Source: Hypericum androsaemum (Eukaryota > Streptophyta > Magnoliopsida > Malpighiales > Hypericaceae). From it: a DNA stretch of 64,000 nucleotides. Positions within the stretch are counted from its first letter, which is position 1. Each line of letters opens with the position of its first letter. Of this stretch, positions 22,577 to 34,237 are shown in pieces. The position numbers and the translations under genes were made by a program. The stretch is from NCBI GenBank assembly GCA_963995505.1, contig OZ023198.1:4984558-5048557 (forward strand). The letters run 5' to 3'. The notes under the pieces are model-generated. The model had not been told where the DNA came from. It was given only the letters and a program-made list of their open reading frames with translations, and did no database searches.

Positions 22577-24734
22577 TGTGATACCCTCACCCTTCAACCA
22601 AATTTGTTACAACATAATAAGGTTAGTTTTAGAAGGGTTTAGGCATAGTCTATCGTCGTGTGGTAAAATAGGCGTAGTTTCTTCATCCGGATTCCAAATT
22701 AAGTGATTCTAATTCGTATAAATTCATAACATCTGGATTTATAACTTTATTTTTTAGAGTTTTGTGATTTATGAAATAATCTGATAGTAACAGAGTAATT
22801 AATCAAGGTGCTCAGAAATTAGTCTAATCTCGTCGGTATTGTGAAGTTATGATAAAATAATTTATTATGTGACTTTATTTGAATAAGGCTCATTTTAGGG
22901 ACTTATTAGAATATATTAAAAAGTTTAGAAATGATTTTGAATGGCTGGAAAAGTTTAGGATCAAAAAGGAAATTCTGTTATAAGTTGGCTAGGTGGCAAA
23001 TGGAAAGTAGGATGACTAAGCTACTTAGCATGCATATAAAAGAGAAAACCTTTTGGACCAGAAGATAGGCACGAACCAATTGGTCATTTAGGACAGAAAA
23101 ATAGAGAGGAAGGCATAGGAGAAAGGGAGAAACTGAAGGTAAAAGAAGAAGGAAAAAAGGTGGACAGATTTGAACAACTTGGAAGAATAGGTAAGTAACT
23201 TTGTAAGATTTTACTTAATTTAAGTAGAAAACCTTTTACACTTTGAAGAAACTAGTGGGTGAAGATTAGAAGAGATTAATATAGACCTAGATGAAGAAAG
23301 TTAAGATAAGTTTTAGCTAGGATTCGTATGTATAGAAGGCGGAAGAGAAATTGATCATCGGGCGTGTAGTTTTGTGAATTAAGCATAGGTTTTGGGACTG
23401 CCTTGTGTAAATCTGAATCTAAAAAATGAACTAAGATATTTTTATGTTACCTAGGATCTAATTACAAGCTTGAGAGGCTAGTAATGATAGTGGTTTATGT
23501 TCTTTAGATTAGTTAACCGACGTTTTAAATCCGAATGCCACGAGTTGTAAAATGAAGCACGGAGCTTCTCTTTGAATGGTTTGAGCAACCATTGTCTAGT
23601 AAGTAGATATTCTTTGTAACATGTATTTAGTTAACTAGACATGGGTGATATGTATAATTTGGTGTACTTTTGATTGGCTTAAAGTATAGTTATATGATTA
23701 GTTTTTGTCAATATGAGATTTGATGATGTCTGTGGATTATTTATCTATTTGGGGCTATTTTGCCCAATTCGTGTTATGGGACTCTTTTGGTATGAATTTG
23801 GATATGTGGTCAATATATTTTGGTCAATATGCATTATGTGTGTCTGGAATATTTGGTATGTCATTTGTGAGATGGCAGATGATGAGATCTACCCGTGACC
23901 AACCGGGGATGTTGGCATATATGCACATATACTGAGGATACAAGGGATTCTGATATAATTTATTTGGCTGGCGGAGTTGGATTCTGATGGCCCCTTTAAG
24001 ATATGGTATCCTCGTGTTGGTGTGGGAGTGACACTATCTAAACCTATCTGAAGTTCATCCGATTTGTGCTATGTGTTTGTAAAGGTCTATCTGAACTTCT
24101 GGTTATGTTGATATGTGATTATTTGATTACCTTATTTGTGAAGTGGTTCTTTTGTTATAGTAGCCTTGTGTTAGTATTTGGGTTTGACGGGGATGTTTGG
24201 TTGGTTAAATACATGTTACTTATAATATTTACTTACTAAGTATTTTAAAACACTTATCCCTTACTTTAATCAACAGGTGAAGAGGTTTAAGCCGTAGTTT
24301 GCATCTGGAGAAGCTTTTCTCTCTGAGTTCAGCCCGTTATCTTCCATCTCGGGCTACATTTGAAGGTCTCCAGATGGTCTTTCCCTTTGTAATCTAGGTC
24401 GCTCCATTGTATATATTTGTTGGTCTTTTGACATATGACTTTAGCTTAATGTTAATATGTAATATATGTATAATTTATGTTTATGTTTTAAAAGGATGTG
24501 TTTTGATGATACTATGTTGGAGATGTGTACTCCAACTTTTGAATTATGCCTACCAGGTTTTTGGACACGATAAATATGTTGTTTAAAGAAACAATGTTGT
24601 GGAAAAAAAAATGTTTTGACTATTCTCATAATGACAATGGTGAGTTATGTCTGAGGCTTGCTAAGTTATGATTTATTATATTAAGTTTGACATGATCTAG
24701 CGCCGGTCACCGACCATAAAATTAGGTCGTGACA
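22577..24734 (+). repeat. 3' LTR of the Tekay-type element (about 2.16 kb)
   Basis: It starts TGTGATACCC after the polypurine tract and ends GGTCGTGACA at 24734. A TATA box (GCATATAAAAG) lies near 23031-23042, with the likely transcription start about 30 bp further. The next five bases (TAAGT) would be the target duplication, but no left partner exists because the 5' end is missing. Confidence 0.85.
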
Positions 24735-24864
24735 TAAGTATTCAAAACTAGCAAGATCTTGGAATTTATGCATTTGAAATAACCATTAATATATTTGCAC
24801 ATTCAATTTAACCAATTTACCAAACAGGCATTGGTGTTGCAACTGATTAAAGTGCAATATAAGT

Positions 24865-25237
24865 AAAAGTTTACTTTAAGTACCAAGTTTTTCAAAGTAT
24901 TTTCAAATTGAAATTTCACTACTTGAGTAAATTTTTTGGACATAAATATTTTAAAAGTAATTAGGAAAAATTTTGGTTTAAAATTATTTGTAGAAACAAG
25001 TCAGTAAAGTTCTGTGAAAAAATTTCATATTCAGCTTTAGAAATATTTTTCATAATTTTCAGATTTCTTTTTATAATTTTAATTTAATGATACTTAGGGA
25101 TATTTTTGTCAAAACAAATTACTCAAGTGGTAGGACGTCAATTTGAGAAATATCAGTTATCTAGTTAAACATTTTGAAATCATAAGATAGTAGTGTGTAA
25201 ATAAAAAAAACCACATGATAAATTAAGTACACTTTTA
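24865..25237. mobile_element. Fold-back MITE, copy A
   Basis: Inverted arms (TACTTGAGTAA...GGACATAAATA at about 24919-24950, facing about 25100-25132) bracket an AT-rich core. The outer ends AAAAGTTTACTT and AAGTACACTTTT are also inverted. The same arrangement and motifs appear at 33.6-33.9 kb. Confidence 0.6.
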
Positions 25238-25405
25238 TGTTTTACCTACTTTTTTTAAAACATCTTTAGGATTCGTTATTTTGTAAATGTTGCAGCAATA
25301 TTTTGGATTCGGTAGCTTGCAATATTGTCAATTTAAAATTAATCAAAAAAAATTGATTTGGTGTGAGGTGGTGGAAGGTATTCTAAATAATCTTTATCTT
25401 TTTTT

Positions 25406-26770
25406 AAGGGAAAAGTATACTTTTGGTCCTTGTGGTTTTGTATTTTGACAAATATAATCTTGTGGTTTAAAAATGACGTTTTGAATCCTGTGGTATGCAC
25501 CCTCGTTTCACTTTTAGGCTCAGATGACTCCCCGACCCAAATTTTACTCCGAACTAAAAAATGACTTTGTTTTGCAGATGAGTTGGCAGCCACGTCAAAA
25601 AAAATTATCCCGCTTGGATGTATGAGTTGTACAAAAGAAAATATCAATTCAATCTCTTCTTTATTTGTATTTTCCAAAAACCACCCCTCTCCATCATCTT
25701 CTTCCCTGTACAATACCCACCCCTCCTCCAATTCAAACACCATCTTCTTCTCAGGTCACTGAGACCAAATACCAACTCAGCTTCACTGTAACAAACATCC
25801 TACATAACCAACAACTGCTTCCTATCATTATGACCCATCAAAGCCAAAAGAAACCATCGAGAAAAATCATCCCCATCTCCAACTACGATTCACCTAAAAC
25901 CACCAATCTCTAGCCACCAATATCCAGTCTCCAATCTCCAACAGAAAGGGCAAAAAACAAAATGACGTCGGATGGAAGATGGGTTTCTCCAACCCCTCCC
26001 ATTCCTTCAACAACGGCATTAGAACCCAAAAAAGTCACCGGCGCCGACGTCGACGTCGTTGGACTGGTCAACGACGGGTACACCTCCTCGTACGGACTCA
26101 AACCCTAGCCGGGGTATACGGAGGGGGAGAAGAAGGAGAAGAGGTACAGGACTGTAGAGTTCACCATCTTCCACTCCCCGAGAACCAACTCCTTGACTGG
26201 CACCAGTGGCGTCTTGTTTCATGCCAACGAGCTCTTCTAGAAAGGGCAGCTCCTCCATATGCTAAATACCGGCATCGGCTCCGGAGGTGTGAGGGCCAAC
26301 AAAGGCGGGATCTTGGTCTATGGTTTTAGGGTTTAAAGGTTGGGGATTTTTTTGTGTGGGTGAGGATAGGGATGGTGTGGAGTTGGAATGGGGATGTTTG
26401 GGGGTGGAGTTTAGGGGGTTTTGTTTTGTGGGTTGGTGGAGAGATTAACTTTGAGTAAAGAGAGAGATGAGACAGGGAAGAAGAAGAAGAATAAGGCTTT
26501 TTTGAAAATATATAAAATGAAGGGACTATTTTGAAATTTTCTATCGAGACAACTCAAATTCCTACGTGATAAAAACATAACGTGGCTGCCAACTCAGCTG
26601 CAAAACGAAGTCATTTTTTGGTTCGGAGTGAAATTTGGGTCGGGGAACTATCCGAGCCTAAAAGTGAAACGAGTGTGCATACCATAGGATTAAAAACATC
26701 GTTTCTAAACCATAGGATCATATTTGTCAAAATGCAAAACTACAAGTACTAAAAGTGTACTATTCCCTTT
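25406..26770. mobile_element. Non-autonomous DNA transposon with ~200-bp TIRs (1.37 kb)
   Basis: The left end AAGGGAAAAGTATACTTTTG and about 200 following bases match the reverse complement of the right end well, for example TCGTTTCACTTTTAGGCTC and GAGTTGGCAGCCACGT in both arms. The middle contains GC-rich coding-like sequence (25960-26330, broken by stops) that I do not recognise; it could be a captured gene fragment. A 15-bp direct repeat, AAATAATCTTTATCT, lies at 25385-25399 and 26791-26805. Long TIRs suggest a Mutator-like (Pack-type) element, but a 15-bp duplication is longer than the 9-11 bp usual there. Confidence 0.8.
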
Positions 26771-26872
26771 TTTTAATGGTCTAAATAAATAAATAATCTT
26801 TATCTAGGATTATTTTCACGCAAACTTAAATTAAATTATTTTTGATTTGATCATTCCCATAGGTTTTCTCAT

Positions 26873-28205
26873 TGTCACGCCATGATAAACAAGGCATGTC
26901 AACCGCCGCGGGATAAATATCCCCGCAAGGTATCTTTATTTCTAAACTAATAAAATCCTCGAGTCATAAAATCATAAAAAAATACGAAAAAAGTCTTAAA
27001 ATGAAAAGCCGAATGAAAGAATGCATGTCCTCGCCTCTAGCTCTCACACCCGATCTGTCCCCGTCGCATCTGAAACAAAATATGTATTTTGCTGAGTTTA
27101 CGCAACTCAGTAAGCCGAACTCACAATTAAAATACATAAACATGCATACACAGATTGCACAAACCAAACCAGAATTAACGACTCAAACACAGACGAACTG
27201 CGGAGTACGACTATCGGGAACCTGTGGGGCACAGAAGATAAATCTTTTACGCTAAAGGTACAAAAATGGAAGGACAGTCTCACCACAGGGCACAGATATC
27301 ATCGGTGCTCACATAGAGTACGAAAATTCATAGTACTCTACGGGCATAGAAGCACCGGGACAATCCCGAGCAGACAGAACAGATACAGATCACATGGCAG
27401 AATACACCCACTCGAATACAAATCGCATGGCAGAATACATGGCAGAATACACCCACTCAAAATGAATACAGATCATGGCAGAATATGAAACGAATACAGA
27501 TCACAGTCAAATACGGATAGAATACGATCATGCGAATTGCATACCATACAAATATGGACGAAATACATCCCAATACATACATACTACCACAAAACACAGC
27601 AATTACAACCTAAAAGATATAGAGGTTCGACTTACCTCATTTTTTTCTAACCTAACCTCGTCAATCCGCGTCCCTCCTAATTTACGGCGTCTTCCTCAAG
27701 TCCCTACAGATTTGTGATCAAACAATGACTACGATTTATCCCCAAACTTCAGCGATTCACAACAGAATCGGACAAGACATCTTACCCTAGCGTCTCGAAA
27801 GGTGTCGTCGTGTTCTCCCTCGTCCCTGGGCTCGCCCGGAAGATCTTCTCTACCTTGAAAGAGAGAAAATAAAATTTCAGAAGGGTGAGCTTTAGAGTTT
27901 CGTCCAGCCTTCTTTTATAGGCGAAGCTAAGGTTAAAGTTTGGCAAAAGTTTAGTTTAGTCCCTGGACAATTACAGTTTGTTCTCCCATAACTTTTAAAT
28001 TATTCATTATGATTTCCTGGTCCTCACAGTTATCATTCTGAATAAGTTCTAATTTGGTCTGCGTTTTAACTATTTTGATAGGCGGTCTACATTTTAACTT
28101 ATTATGAATTCCCTCCAATTTTGAGCTTATTTGATTTAAAGCCAAATGCATACAACCAGACACCATCAAAATTTTCAGTTCCCTAGTGCGGAGAGATGAA
28201 ACAGC
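26873..28205 (-). repeat. Probable solo LTR, minus strand (right boundary uncertain)
   Basis: On the plus strand the block starts TGTCACGCCATG, i.e. the minus strand ends CATGGCGTGACA, the ending typical of Tekay/Del-type LTRs. A minus-strand TATA box (CCTATAAAAG) lies near 27911-27921. Further in is CTGAGTTGCGTAAACTCAG, a short inverted repeat seen from the minus strand (about 27085-27110). No gag-pol adjoins it. I could not fix the other end or a target duplication; 28205 is a guess from the last LTR-like sequence. Confidence 0.55.
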
Positions 28206-30759
28206 CTAATGTATCTTGAATTTAATTGGTAGAATACCTGTTTACTGCTATCTAGTTAAGAAGTAGCTCTCGATGTGTAAATGTGTTGGAGCGGAAAATT
28301 CACTTATCCCGCAACAAAATGTAATAAACTTTAGAATAACTGGAAGCCGGTTTAGAACCTATGACAAGTTTTATAATTCAAATTTGCCAATTGAAAAGTT
28401 GAAGTACGACCATCAGACGCTTATAACAATTAAAAAAAATTTCTAATTTTAACCCAATTTGATCAGTTGGTATTTTTTAAACGTTTTAGAATCTCGTGTT
28501 AAGAGTCTGATTTCTTTTCCTTTGGGTTGAAGGCAGAGTAGATCATTTGGTGGAGTGTTGCCAATATTTTGAAGGTGGGCTGGCTGTTGTGCCTTTTGGG
28601 CCCTGAAGTACAGGGAGAATGGGCTGTATGTCTCTTTTGGGCCATGAAATAGAGGATGTACCAATTGTTAGCTCCTTACAATCGTATTTTTAATAAGTCT
28701 TACCATAGTTTCTATTCAAAATGAAACTTCCATTATATATATATAATATTGTGTATACAAAGTTCTTTTTGTTGGGTTTGGGTTTTTTTCATTGGGAATT
28801 CTAGAGGATTTAGATAGCGTTATTCGGCGCAATCACATAGGGAAGAATTATGTAACCACAGAAATCACGATACTTTTCAAGATAGAGAATTATAACAAAG
28901 AATTTATTTTCTCACAGGTTAATAATGATTAATTTGGATCAACAACGACACGCAGTACAGTGGGCAAGACTTAATTTTGTTCTTAGACTCTCTTCGGAGA
29001 AGATAGGGACTTAATTTTGTTCTTAAACTCTCTTCGAAAAAGATAGGGAATTTAATTTTGTTCTTGTAGATAACAGTGGTCTATCAAGGTGCTTCGTACA
29101 AGGTTGAGGGGCGAGAAATGACACAATGGACGCATGTTTTTTACACTAATCGTGCAACGGAGACGCAAGGGCTTCGATCTTCAGAAGAGGGTTCCACCCG
29201 GCCGTGTTTCAGTTAAAAAAAGGTTCAATTAACCCATCGGCTGATGTGTGTTAGTGAGTCCAAATATTGCTTGTTATATTGGACCATATTTTTATGCAAG
29301 ATTTTTAAAAATGCGATCCGATCATATTGGGCACTTTGACGTACCAGGTTTGAGGTTGATACCACAATTTTGCGAATCGTATGAAATTCAGTTGGACTTG
29401 GTGGTTCGTTCTAAATTTTTGACACGAACCACCCATTCCAACGAAATTTTGCCCCAAATCAGTAAAAAATAAAATCAAAATTGGATCACGCGTTCGACCC
29501 CGGAGGACGGAAGAAATTTCGGCTCAACCTCCGAGTCATTTTAAAAAAAAAAATTTAAGGACAAAATTTTAAGTCCTTAATATATGGTCAAATTTTTTAT
29601 GCGAGTTTGGTTAAATCAAAATTTTTAATTTTTAAGTCCTTAATATTAGTCCTTAATCAAAATTAGCTTTTTGTCTTAATTGTTTGGTTAAATATGAAGG
29701 ACTTGAGGGTATCGTTTGGCCAAATATTAAAGAGTGTAAAATATATTTTAAAATAACATAGATTGCATTAAAATTTGACCGAATATTAGAGACGTAAGAA
29801 TAATTTGCCCTATTTTTAGACCATTGTTTTCACCGTTTTCTCGTTAAACTTGTATATGCTATCTCGGCTTATGCACACCGTTGAGTGTTTTTTCTTCATC
29901 TGGTATGTGACTCACCTACCATTTTAGGGCTGATTTTTTCAAGATATTTAACTTATATGCACTAGTTCTTGGGGATGATTTATTCTATTTGGTTTAATTA
30001 GTGAATAGTGGCTACGCTTAGCGTCGGAAAGGAGGAACCGAAGGCCCTTATATTTTTATTCGACATTAAAACTGCTCTCTGGAAGAAGATATTGCTCAAA
30101 CTTCTAGATGATAAGGATCTTACACACATTCGAGGGTTACAAAAGTTGGATTAAGGGAGCTACGGGCCGAACCTGTGGGCTTATTTCGGGCTAAATTTGT
30201 TTTTATCCGAAGTTGTTTCAGATTTGCAATGCAATTAGACAAGTGCGATAGGAATTTATCACGGACTCGGGTGACGAACGTGTGTTTTATTGTTTGAAGT
30301 GCATGATTATGTGTTTTTTATAAGTAAAGGAGCTACTTTACCTTATTCCAAATTTAATGGATTTAATAAACTGTTTGTCTTGGATTCAATCTCGAAATAC
30401 CCTCAATACTTTGCGTGGTCATAATTCCCACTTTGTGAGATAAATGCATACTCTCATGATTATGTATACACAACTTAATCTCATGAGCTCTTTTCTTATC
30501 TCGATTTTTCCACAAAATTTTAATAAAGTTAGATAGAATTTTATAGAGGTTGTAACTACAATTTTTAAGGAAGGAAATTTACATTCAGGGTCACAAATGT
30601 AAATATTGTTGCATAAATAAAATTCATAAAAATTGGATTAATTAACATAGAAATATAATAGGCATATACATCACTTATTCATTACAAAAGGAACATAGAA
30701 ATATAATAGTCATAGACATCACTTATTCATTACAAGCTAATATAGAGATTATCGCAAAA
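28206..30759. other. Intergenic DNA with short tandem duplications
   Basis: No gene was recognised. A ~40-bp unit around TTAATTTTGTTCTTA and CTCTCTTCGGAGAAGATAGG is repeated about three times at 28968-29070. A 48-bp unit (AACATAGAAATATAATA...) is duplicated at 30644 and 30692. Several open stretches exist, none with domain-like content. Confidence 0.6.
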
Positions 30760-31294
30760 TTAATCCGCAATGGAAGCAATATGATGTGTAGTCGGGGGAA
30801 GGAAGAAAACGGCAACAACCCCAGAGTACACAAGAGTTGGCACATGACGTTGTTCCTAGCTGTCAACAGTGACGGTTTAGGTTTAGCCGGCGGTTCAGAG
30901 AACATCGTCTCACATTTCTTGACATCTTCAGCATTACCAAATACATGATGATTAGTTTCAAAATAATCTTTTTTTTTCAGCTTCAATTATCTTTGGGTGA
31001 ATTACCGTCTCTAAACCATCATACACTTGACAGCAATAATCAAGAAAGTGGCTAAGTTCTACTTTGATATTGAAACTTCTTTGTGAAACTGACAGTTGTC
31101 ATTGCATTTTCAAGAATTTGTTCTGTTGTCTTCTTTATAAGCAATTTTGGATCTGTATTGGAGTTCAAAACATCCAAAACAACGATTAAGGCATTGCGTA
31201 TTGCATTCAGGATACGGAGAAGTATAGCATTGGCTTGGTTTTGGATATTAACCAAAAATAATGCACAAAATAACGCATAAATGAACGTCCTCAC
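30760..31294 (-). pseudogene. Invertase/pectin methylesterase inhibitor (PMEI)-like pseudogene
   Basis: The minus-strand frame from 31294 starts with a clear signal peptide (MRTFIYALFCALFLVNIQ...ANA) and an amphipathic helical stretch. After a frame change near 31085 it reads FLDYCCQVYDGLETVI, then after another change in the A-run near 30970 it reads NAEDVKKCETMF and SLLTARNNVMCQLLCTLGLL. These correspond to PMEI family hallmarks (C-x3-Y-x-A, D-x-x-T-C-x-x-x-F, S-x-L-T-x-R-N-x-x-x-x-L). PMEI proteins are secreted four-helix bundles that inhibit pectin methylesterase or invertase in the cell wall. The two N-terminal cysteines are missing and at least two frameshifts are needed, so I call it a pseudogene. 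Confidence 0.55.
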
Positions 31295-31689
31295 TCCTCC
31301 CCATTTTCACTTGGCTTCGATGTTTTGGGTGTTTATTTTCTTTTTTTTCCCACTTGAACGGGTTTGGTCGTTTGTTTAACTAGCCTAGGGCTTTTGGTAT
31401 TTTATAGGATCAAAAGATATTGAACTGTAATAAATGTTTATTTTTGGTGGAACCTAATATGGAAACATATAAATAAATACCATGATTCAATACAATATGA
31501 ACAACGTAACTTGGTTCTCACATTGTTTAGGAAAAATAAATAAACAATGTAACAAGTCACAATCAGACGTGTTTTTTATAACTTATCTAAAAATAAATAA
31601 AAATAAAATATGTGTTTTTTATAAGTAAAATTATATTAATTGTCTAAAAAACGGTCCAATATAATTACACATGCCGTATGTCAACCACA

Positions 31690-32760
31690 CCACCTAAGCA
31701 GACTTTTAGTTTCCACTTTTCTTATTGATAGCGAGGTGGACTTGGACGTCGTAAATAACACACTCCCCCCTCCCGCCTCCCCCGTCTTTCTCTTCCATCA
31801 AGCGACTTCGAATCCAAGGCGGGGCACGACTGAGGGTGGACAGTGGACAACTTCAAATCTATGAGTTAATTTTTCAATTAAATCACGTAATTAAAATGGA
31901 CCTACAACTACAAGTCATATTACACTAAAAATTTCTTATGTGCCGAAAGACATTTAACCTAATGATACAAGCGTATAGAAATTGATGGGAGTTCGAATCC
32001 CATAATTTTTTGTGTAATAATTTAGTTTTAAAAGAACTAAAAAGCTCTCACGTTCCATTTTGTGTATTTCTGGAACTACTCCAAATCCATTTGAGGTTCT
32101 TGATATTCGATTCAATTTGTTTTATGTGGCTTTTCCCTTGATGGAACATTTGTTTTTATAGTTTTTTTAAATGTAAATTTAGGCCAAATAAATTTTGGCT
32201 TATTCTTTATAGTCAGTTTTTCATAATGTTTATAGTCAGATTGATCGTGGTACAATTCCTAATAATTTAATATTTCTAGACTTCCTAATAGTTTCAAAAT
32301 GAAACCTTAATTAAGTTAGAAACCCCGTGCTAGTTAATATTACTCTACAAACACAAAGTCTTGGAAGACTTTTATTTTTTGAAAGATAGTACTCGAAGAC
32401 TTTATTTTCTTGAAAGGCATAGTACTGGGAGACTTAATAAAAGTGTCAAGTAATAGCGACGTAGAGGAAAGGGCACAAAGTATGATAGCTACCTGACCAT
32501 GAGGCTGATGTAGATAAACCACACATTTGTTAATCATCCTTTGTTAGTTGATTTTAACTAATTTGAATTTGATATTTTTTATTAAGTTAGAACATAGCAT
32601 TCACCCGTTAATCTAAGTATTTGTTGGTGTCCATTACAATATATAAACAGTATAGAAACTACACTAAGCAGATCTAAATTTTTTTGACTGCTACATATTA
32701 TTTACTCATTGTTTTGTGATACGCGAACAATCTGCCAAAAATTACAGCCTCTTCATGTAC
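31690..32760. repeat. Duplicated intergenic block, copy A
   Basis: Several segments recur at 49.05-50.64 kb: CAAGCGACTTCGAATC and AAGGCGGGGCACGAC (31799 and 50570), TTTTATTTTCTTGAAAGGCATAG with the following AGGGCACAAAGTATGATAGC (32400-32490, cf. 49080-49170), and GAACAATCTGCCAAAAATTA (32726, cf. 50029). Divergence is moderate. Copy B lies just upstream of the LRR receptor gene. A tRNA-like B box (GGAGTTCGAATCCC, about 31989) may mark an old SINE inside it. Confidence 0.6.
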
Positions 32761-33033
32761 TTTTATCGAACTACTCTTTGTGAACTTTATTTAATACTTC
32801 CCACTAAATCCAAACTAAATCAGATGAGCTACAGAAAGTGATATGGAGGTGAAACAGTTGATGTAACTTGGTCTAGTTGTCTCCTTCACTTGCTGTCTTT
32901 GTATTTTGTAGTTGTTGTTCCAAAGACTTTTCTGATAAACTTTGCTTGTTCTTGTCATTTTGCACCTATCTTTTTATTCTCGTTGATGCATTAACTGGTC
33001 TTCTGAATTTCTGCTTTGAACTCTCGGTTCCAG

Positions 33034-33229
33034 GAATATCTTTTCTGATGCTGTTGCGTTAAAAGCTGTCCAGGTGGGCTTTCATTCCATCTTGTGAAGT
33101 TGAAAAGTCAATACATTCTTTGCCTTGTCTATCCTCTTGATTCTAGTTTGGGATGGTCACAAAGTTTGTCCTTTGTTCAGGCAATGACAAGATATGTATG
33201 TCGGGAAGTTGCTTGTCTTTCTTTAACAG
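33034..33229 (+). pseudogene. Unrecognised gene fragment with two exon-like segments
   Basis: Two short segments are bounded by good splice signals: 33034-33073 (after TTCCAG, before GTGGGC; reads NIFSDAVALKAVQ) and 33181-33229 (after TTCAG, before GTAAAT; reads AMTRYVCREVACLSLTG). Phases agree, the intervening 107 bp look intron-like, and T-rich intron-like sequence flanks both sides. The peptide resembles a helical repeat, but I cannot assign a family. No further exons were found. Confidence 0.4.
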
Positions 33230-33597
33230 GTAAATCCCGCTTTTTTTTGTTGTTGCAGATTTTTCTTTTTTTTGAAAGCTTTCTCTCATGTTCACCGTTA
33301 TTTATGTGGTGGGTGAGTAGAGACATCCATGTTAGGATATGAATGACCAACAGATGCCAAAAAAGTACTTGTGATTCTTTAAGAATTGCGATAGTGGAGT
33401 AGGATTGCAAAGAGAATGCTGGTAAAGAATGACCGAGTTATGATTATCAATACCTTGGAACTTCAACGGAAGAAAATTGATCATCATGAAGTTTTTTTTT
33501 TGTAGTGAAGCAAGCTAACTTTGTCATTCGTGGGGCTTGGAACTACGATCTCTAATCGCATTCTTTGTCAATGATGATGGTCTCTGGAACACATAAG

Positions 33598-33931
33598 TTT
33601 CTCTAATTGACACTCTACTATTTGAATACTTTTTTTGGACATAAATACCCTCAAGTATAATTAAGAAAAAAATTGGGTATAAATTATCCATCGAAACGAA
33701 TCTGAAAAATATATGAAAAATTATTCTCCCCCTCTTATAATATTTTTCATATTTTTCTTTATTTTTTTATAAAAGTTTAATTTAATTATACTTGAGGCTA
33801 TTTATGTCCAAAAAAGCTATTCAAGTAGTATTAGAGAAATCTTTGTCACTTGGTCGAACATTTTGAAATCACAGGGTAGTGGAGTGTCAAAAGCGTATAA
33901 CCACAATGCACTAAAATTGGACTTTTACCAA
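33598..33931. mobile_element. Fold-back MITE, copy B
   Basis: The left arm (TACTATTTGAATACTTTTTT, then GGACATAAATACCCTCAAG, 33614-33660) is the inverse of the right arm (33783-33842), close to 90% over about 60 bp. The core is AT-rich. Subterminal ATTTTGAAATCACAGGGTAG is shared with copy A (ATTTTGAAATCATAAGATAG). Confidence 0.65.
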
Positions 33932-34237
33932 AAAAATAAGGATTCGGGTAGGATCTCACTCTTTCTTAGGCGAGCCGTCAAATACATATATCTTTACTAA
34001 TTAATCAATTTCTAAATACTCTTATAAAATCGGGCATGATCAGGTGACACGCGAGTCCGTATTATAAAAAAAATTTATTTAAAAAAAATTAAACTATCAG
34101 AGTAGCAAGGGGACAACAAAAAATGTAAATTCAATTGTCTCGTTCGTTAAAACAAATCAATATAAAGAAACCAAAAAAGTAAATCAGAAAAAAATTAAAG
34201 TTGAGTACGTTGAGATTAAGAATTTAGTATTATATTT

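Larger units (their letters stand above)
18130..24734 (+). mobile_element. Ty3/gypsy chromovirus, Tekay/Del type, lacking its 5' LTR
   Basis: Gag, protease, RT, RNase H, integrase and a C-terminal chromodomain follow on the plus strand, then a polypurine tract and one LTR. All the recognisable segments (starting at 18183, 18990, 20082, 20559, 20868, 21486 and 22101) lie in the same reading frame, so decay is by stops, not indels. No 5' LTR or primer-binding site precedes gag, which starts abruptly near 18130-18183 next to a broken TIR element. The chromodomain and LTR style support the Tekay/Del clade. Confidence 0.92.

Noticed and set aside
25979..26329. 116-codon plus-strand ORF rich in Arg
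   Set aside because: It lies in the core of the TIR element and another frame there reads more protein-like (GADVDVVGLVNDGYTSS). The Arg runs come from GACGTCGACGTCG repeats. No support as a gene.
26964..27255. Small ORFs in the LTR-like block
   Set aside because: They lie near the LTR end, overlap in both strands and show no domain.
31960..32030. SINE with tRNA-like B box (also near 11808 and 13700)
   Set aside because: Only the B box is convincing; the A box, tail and target duplications are missing.
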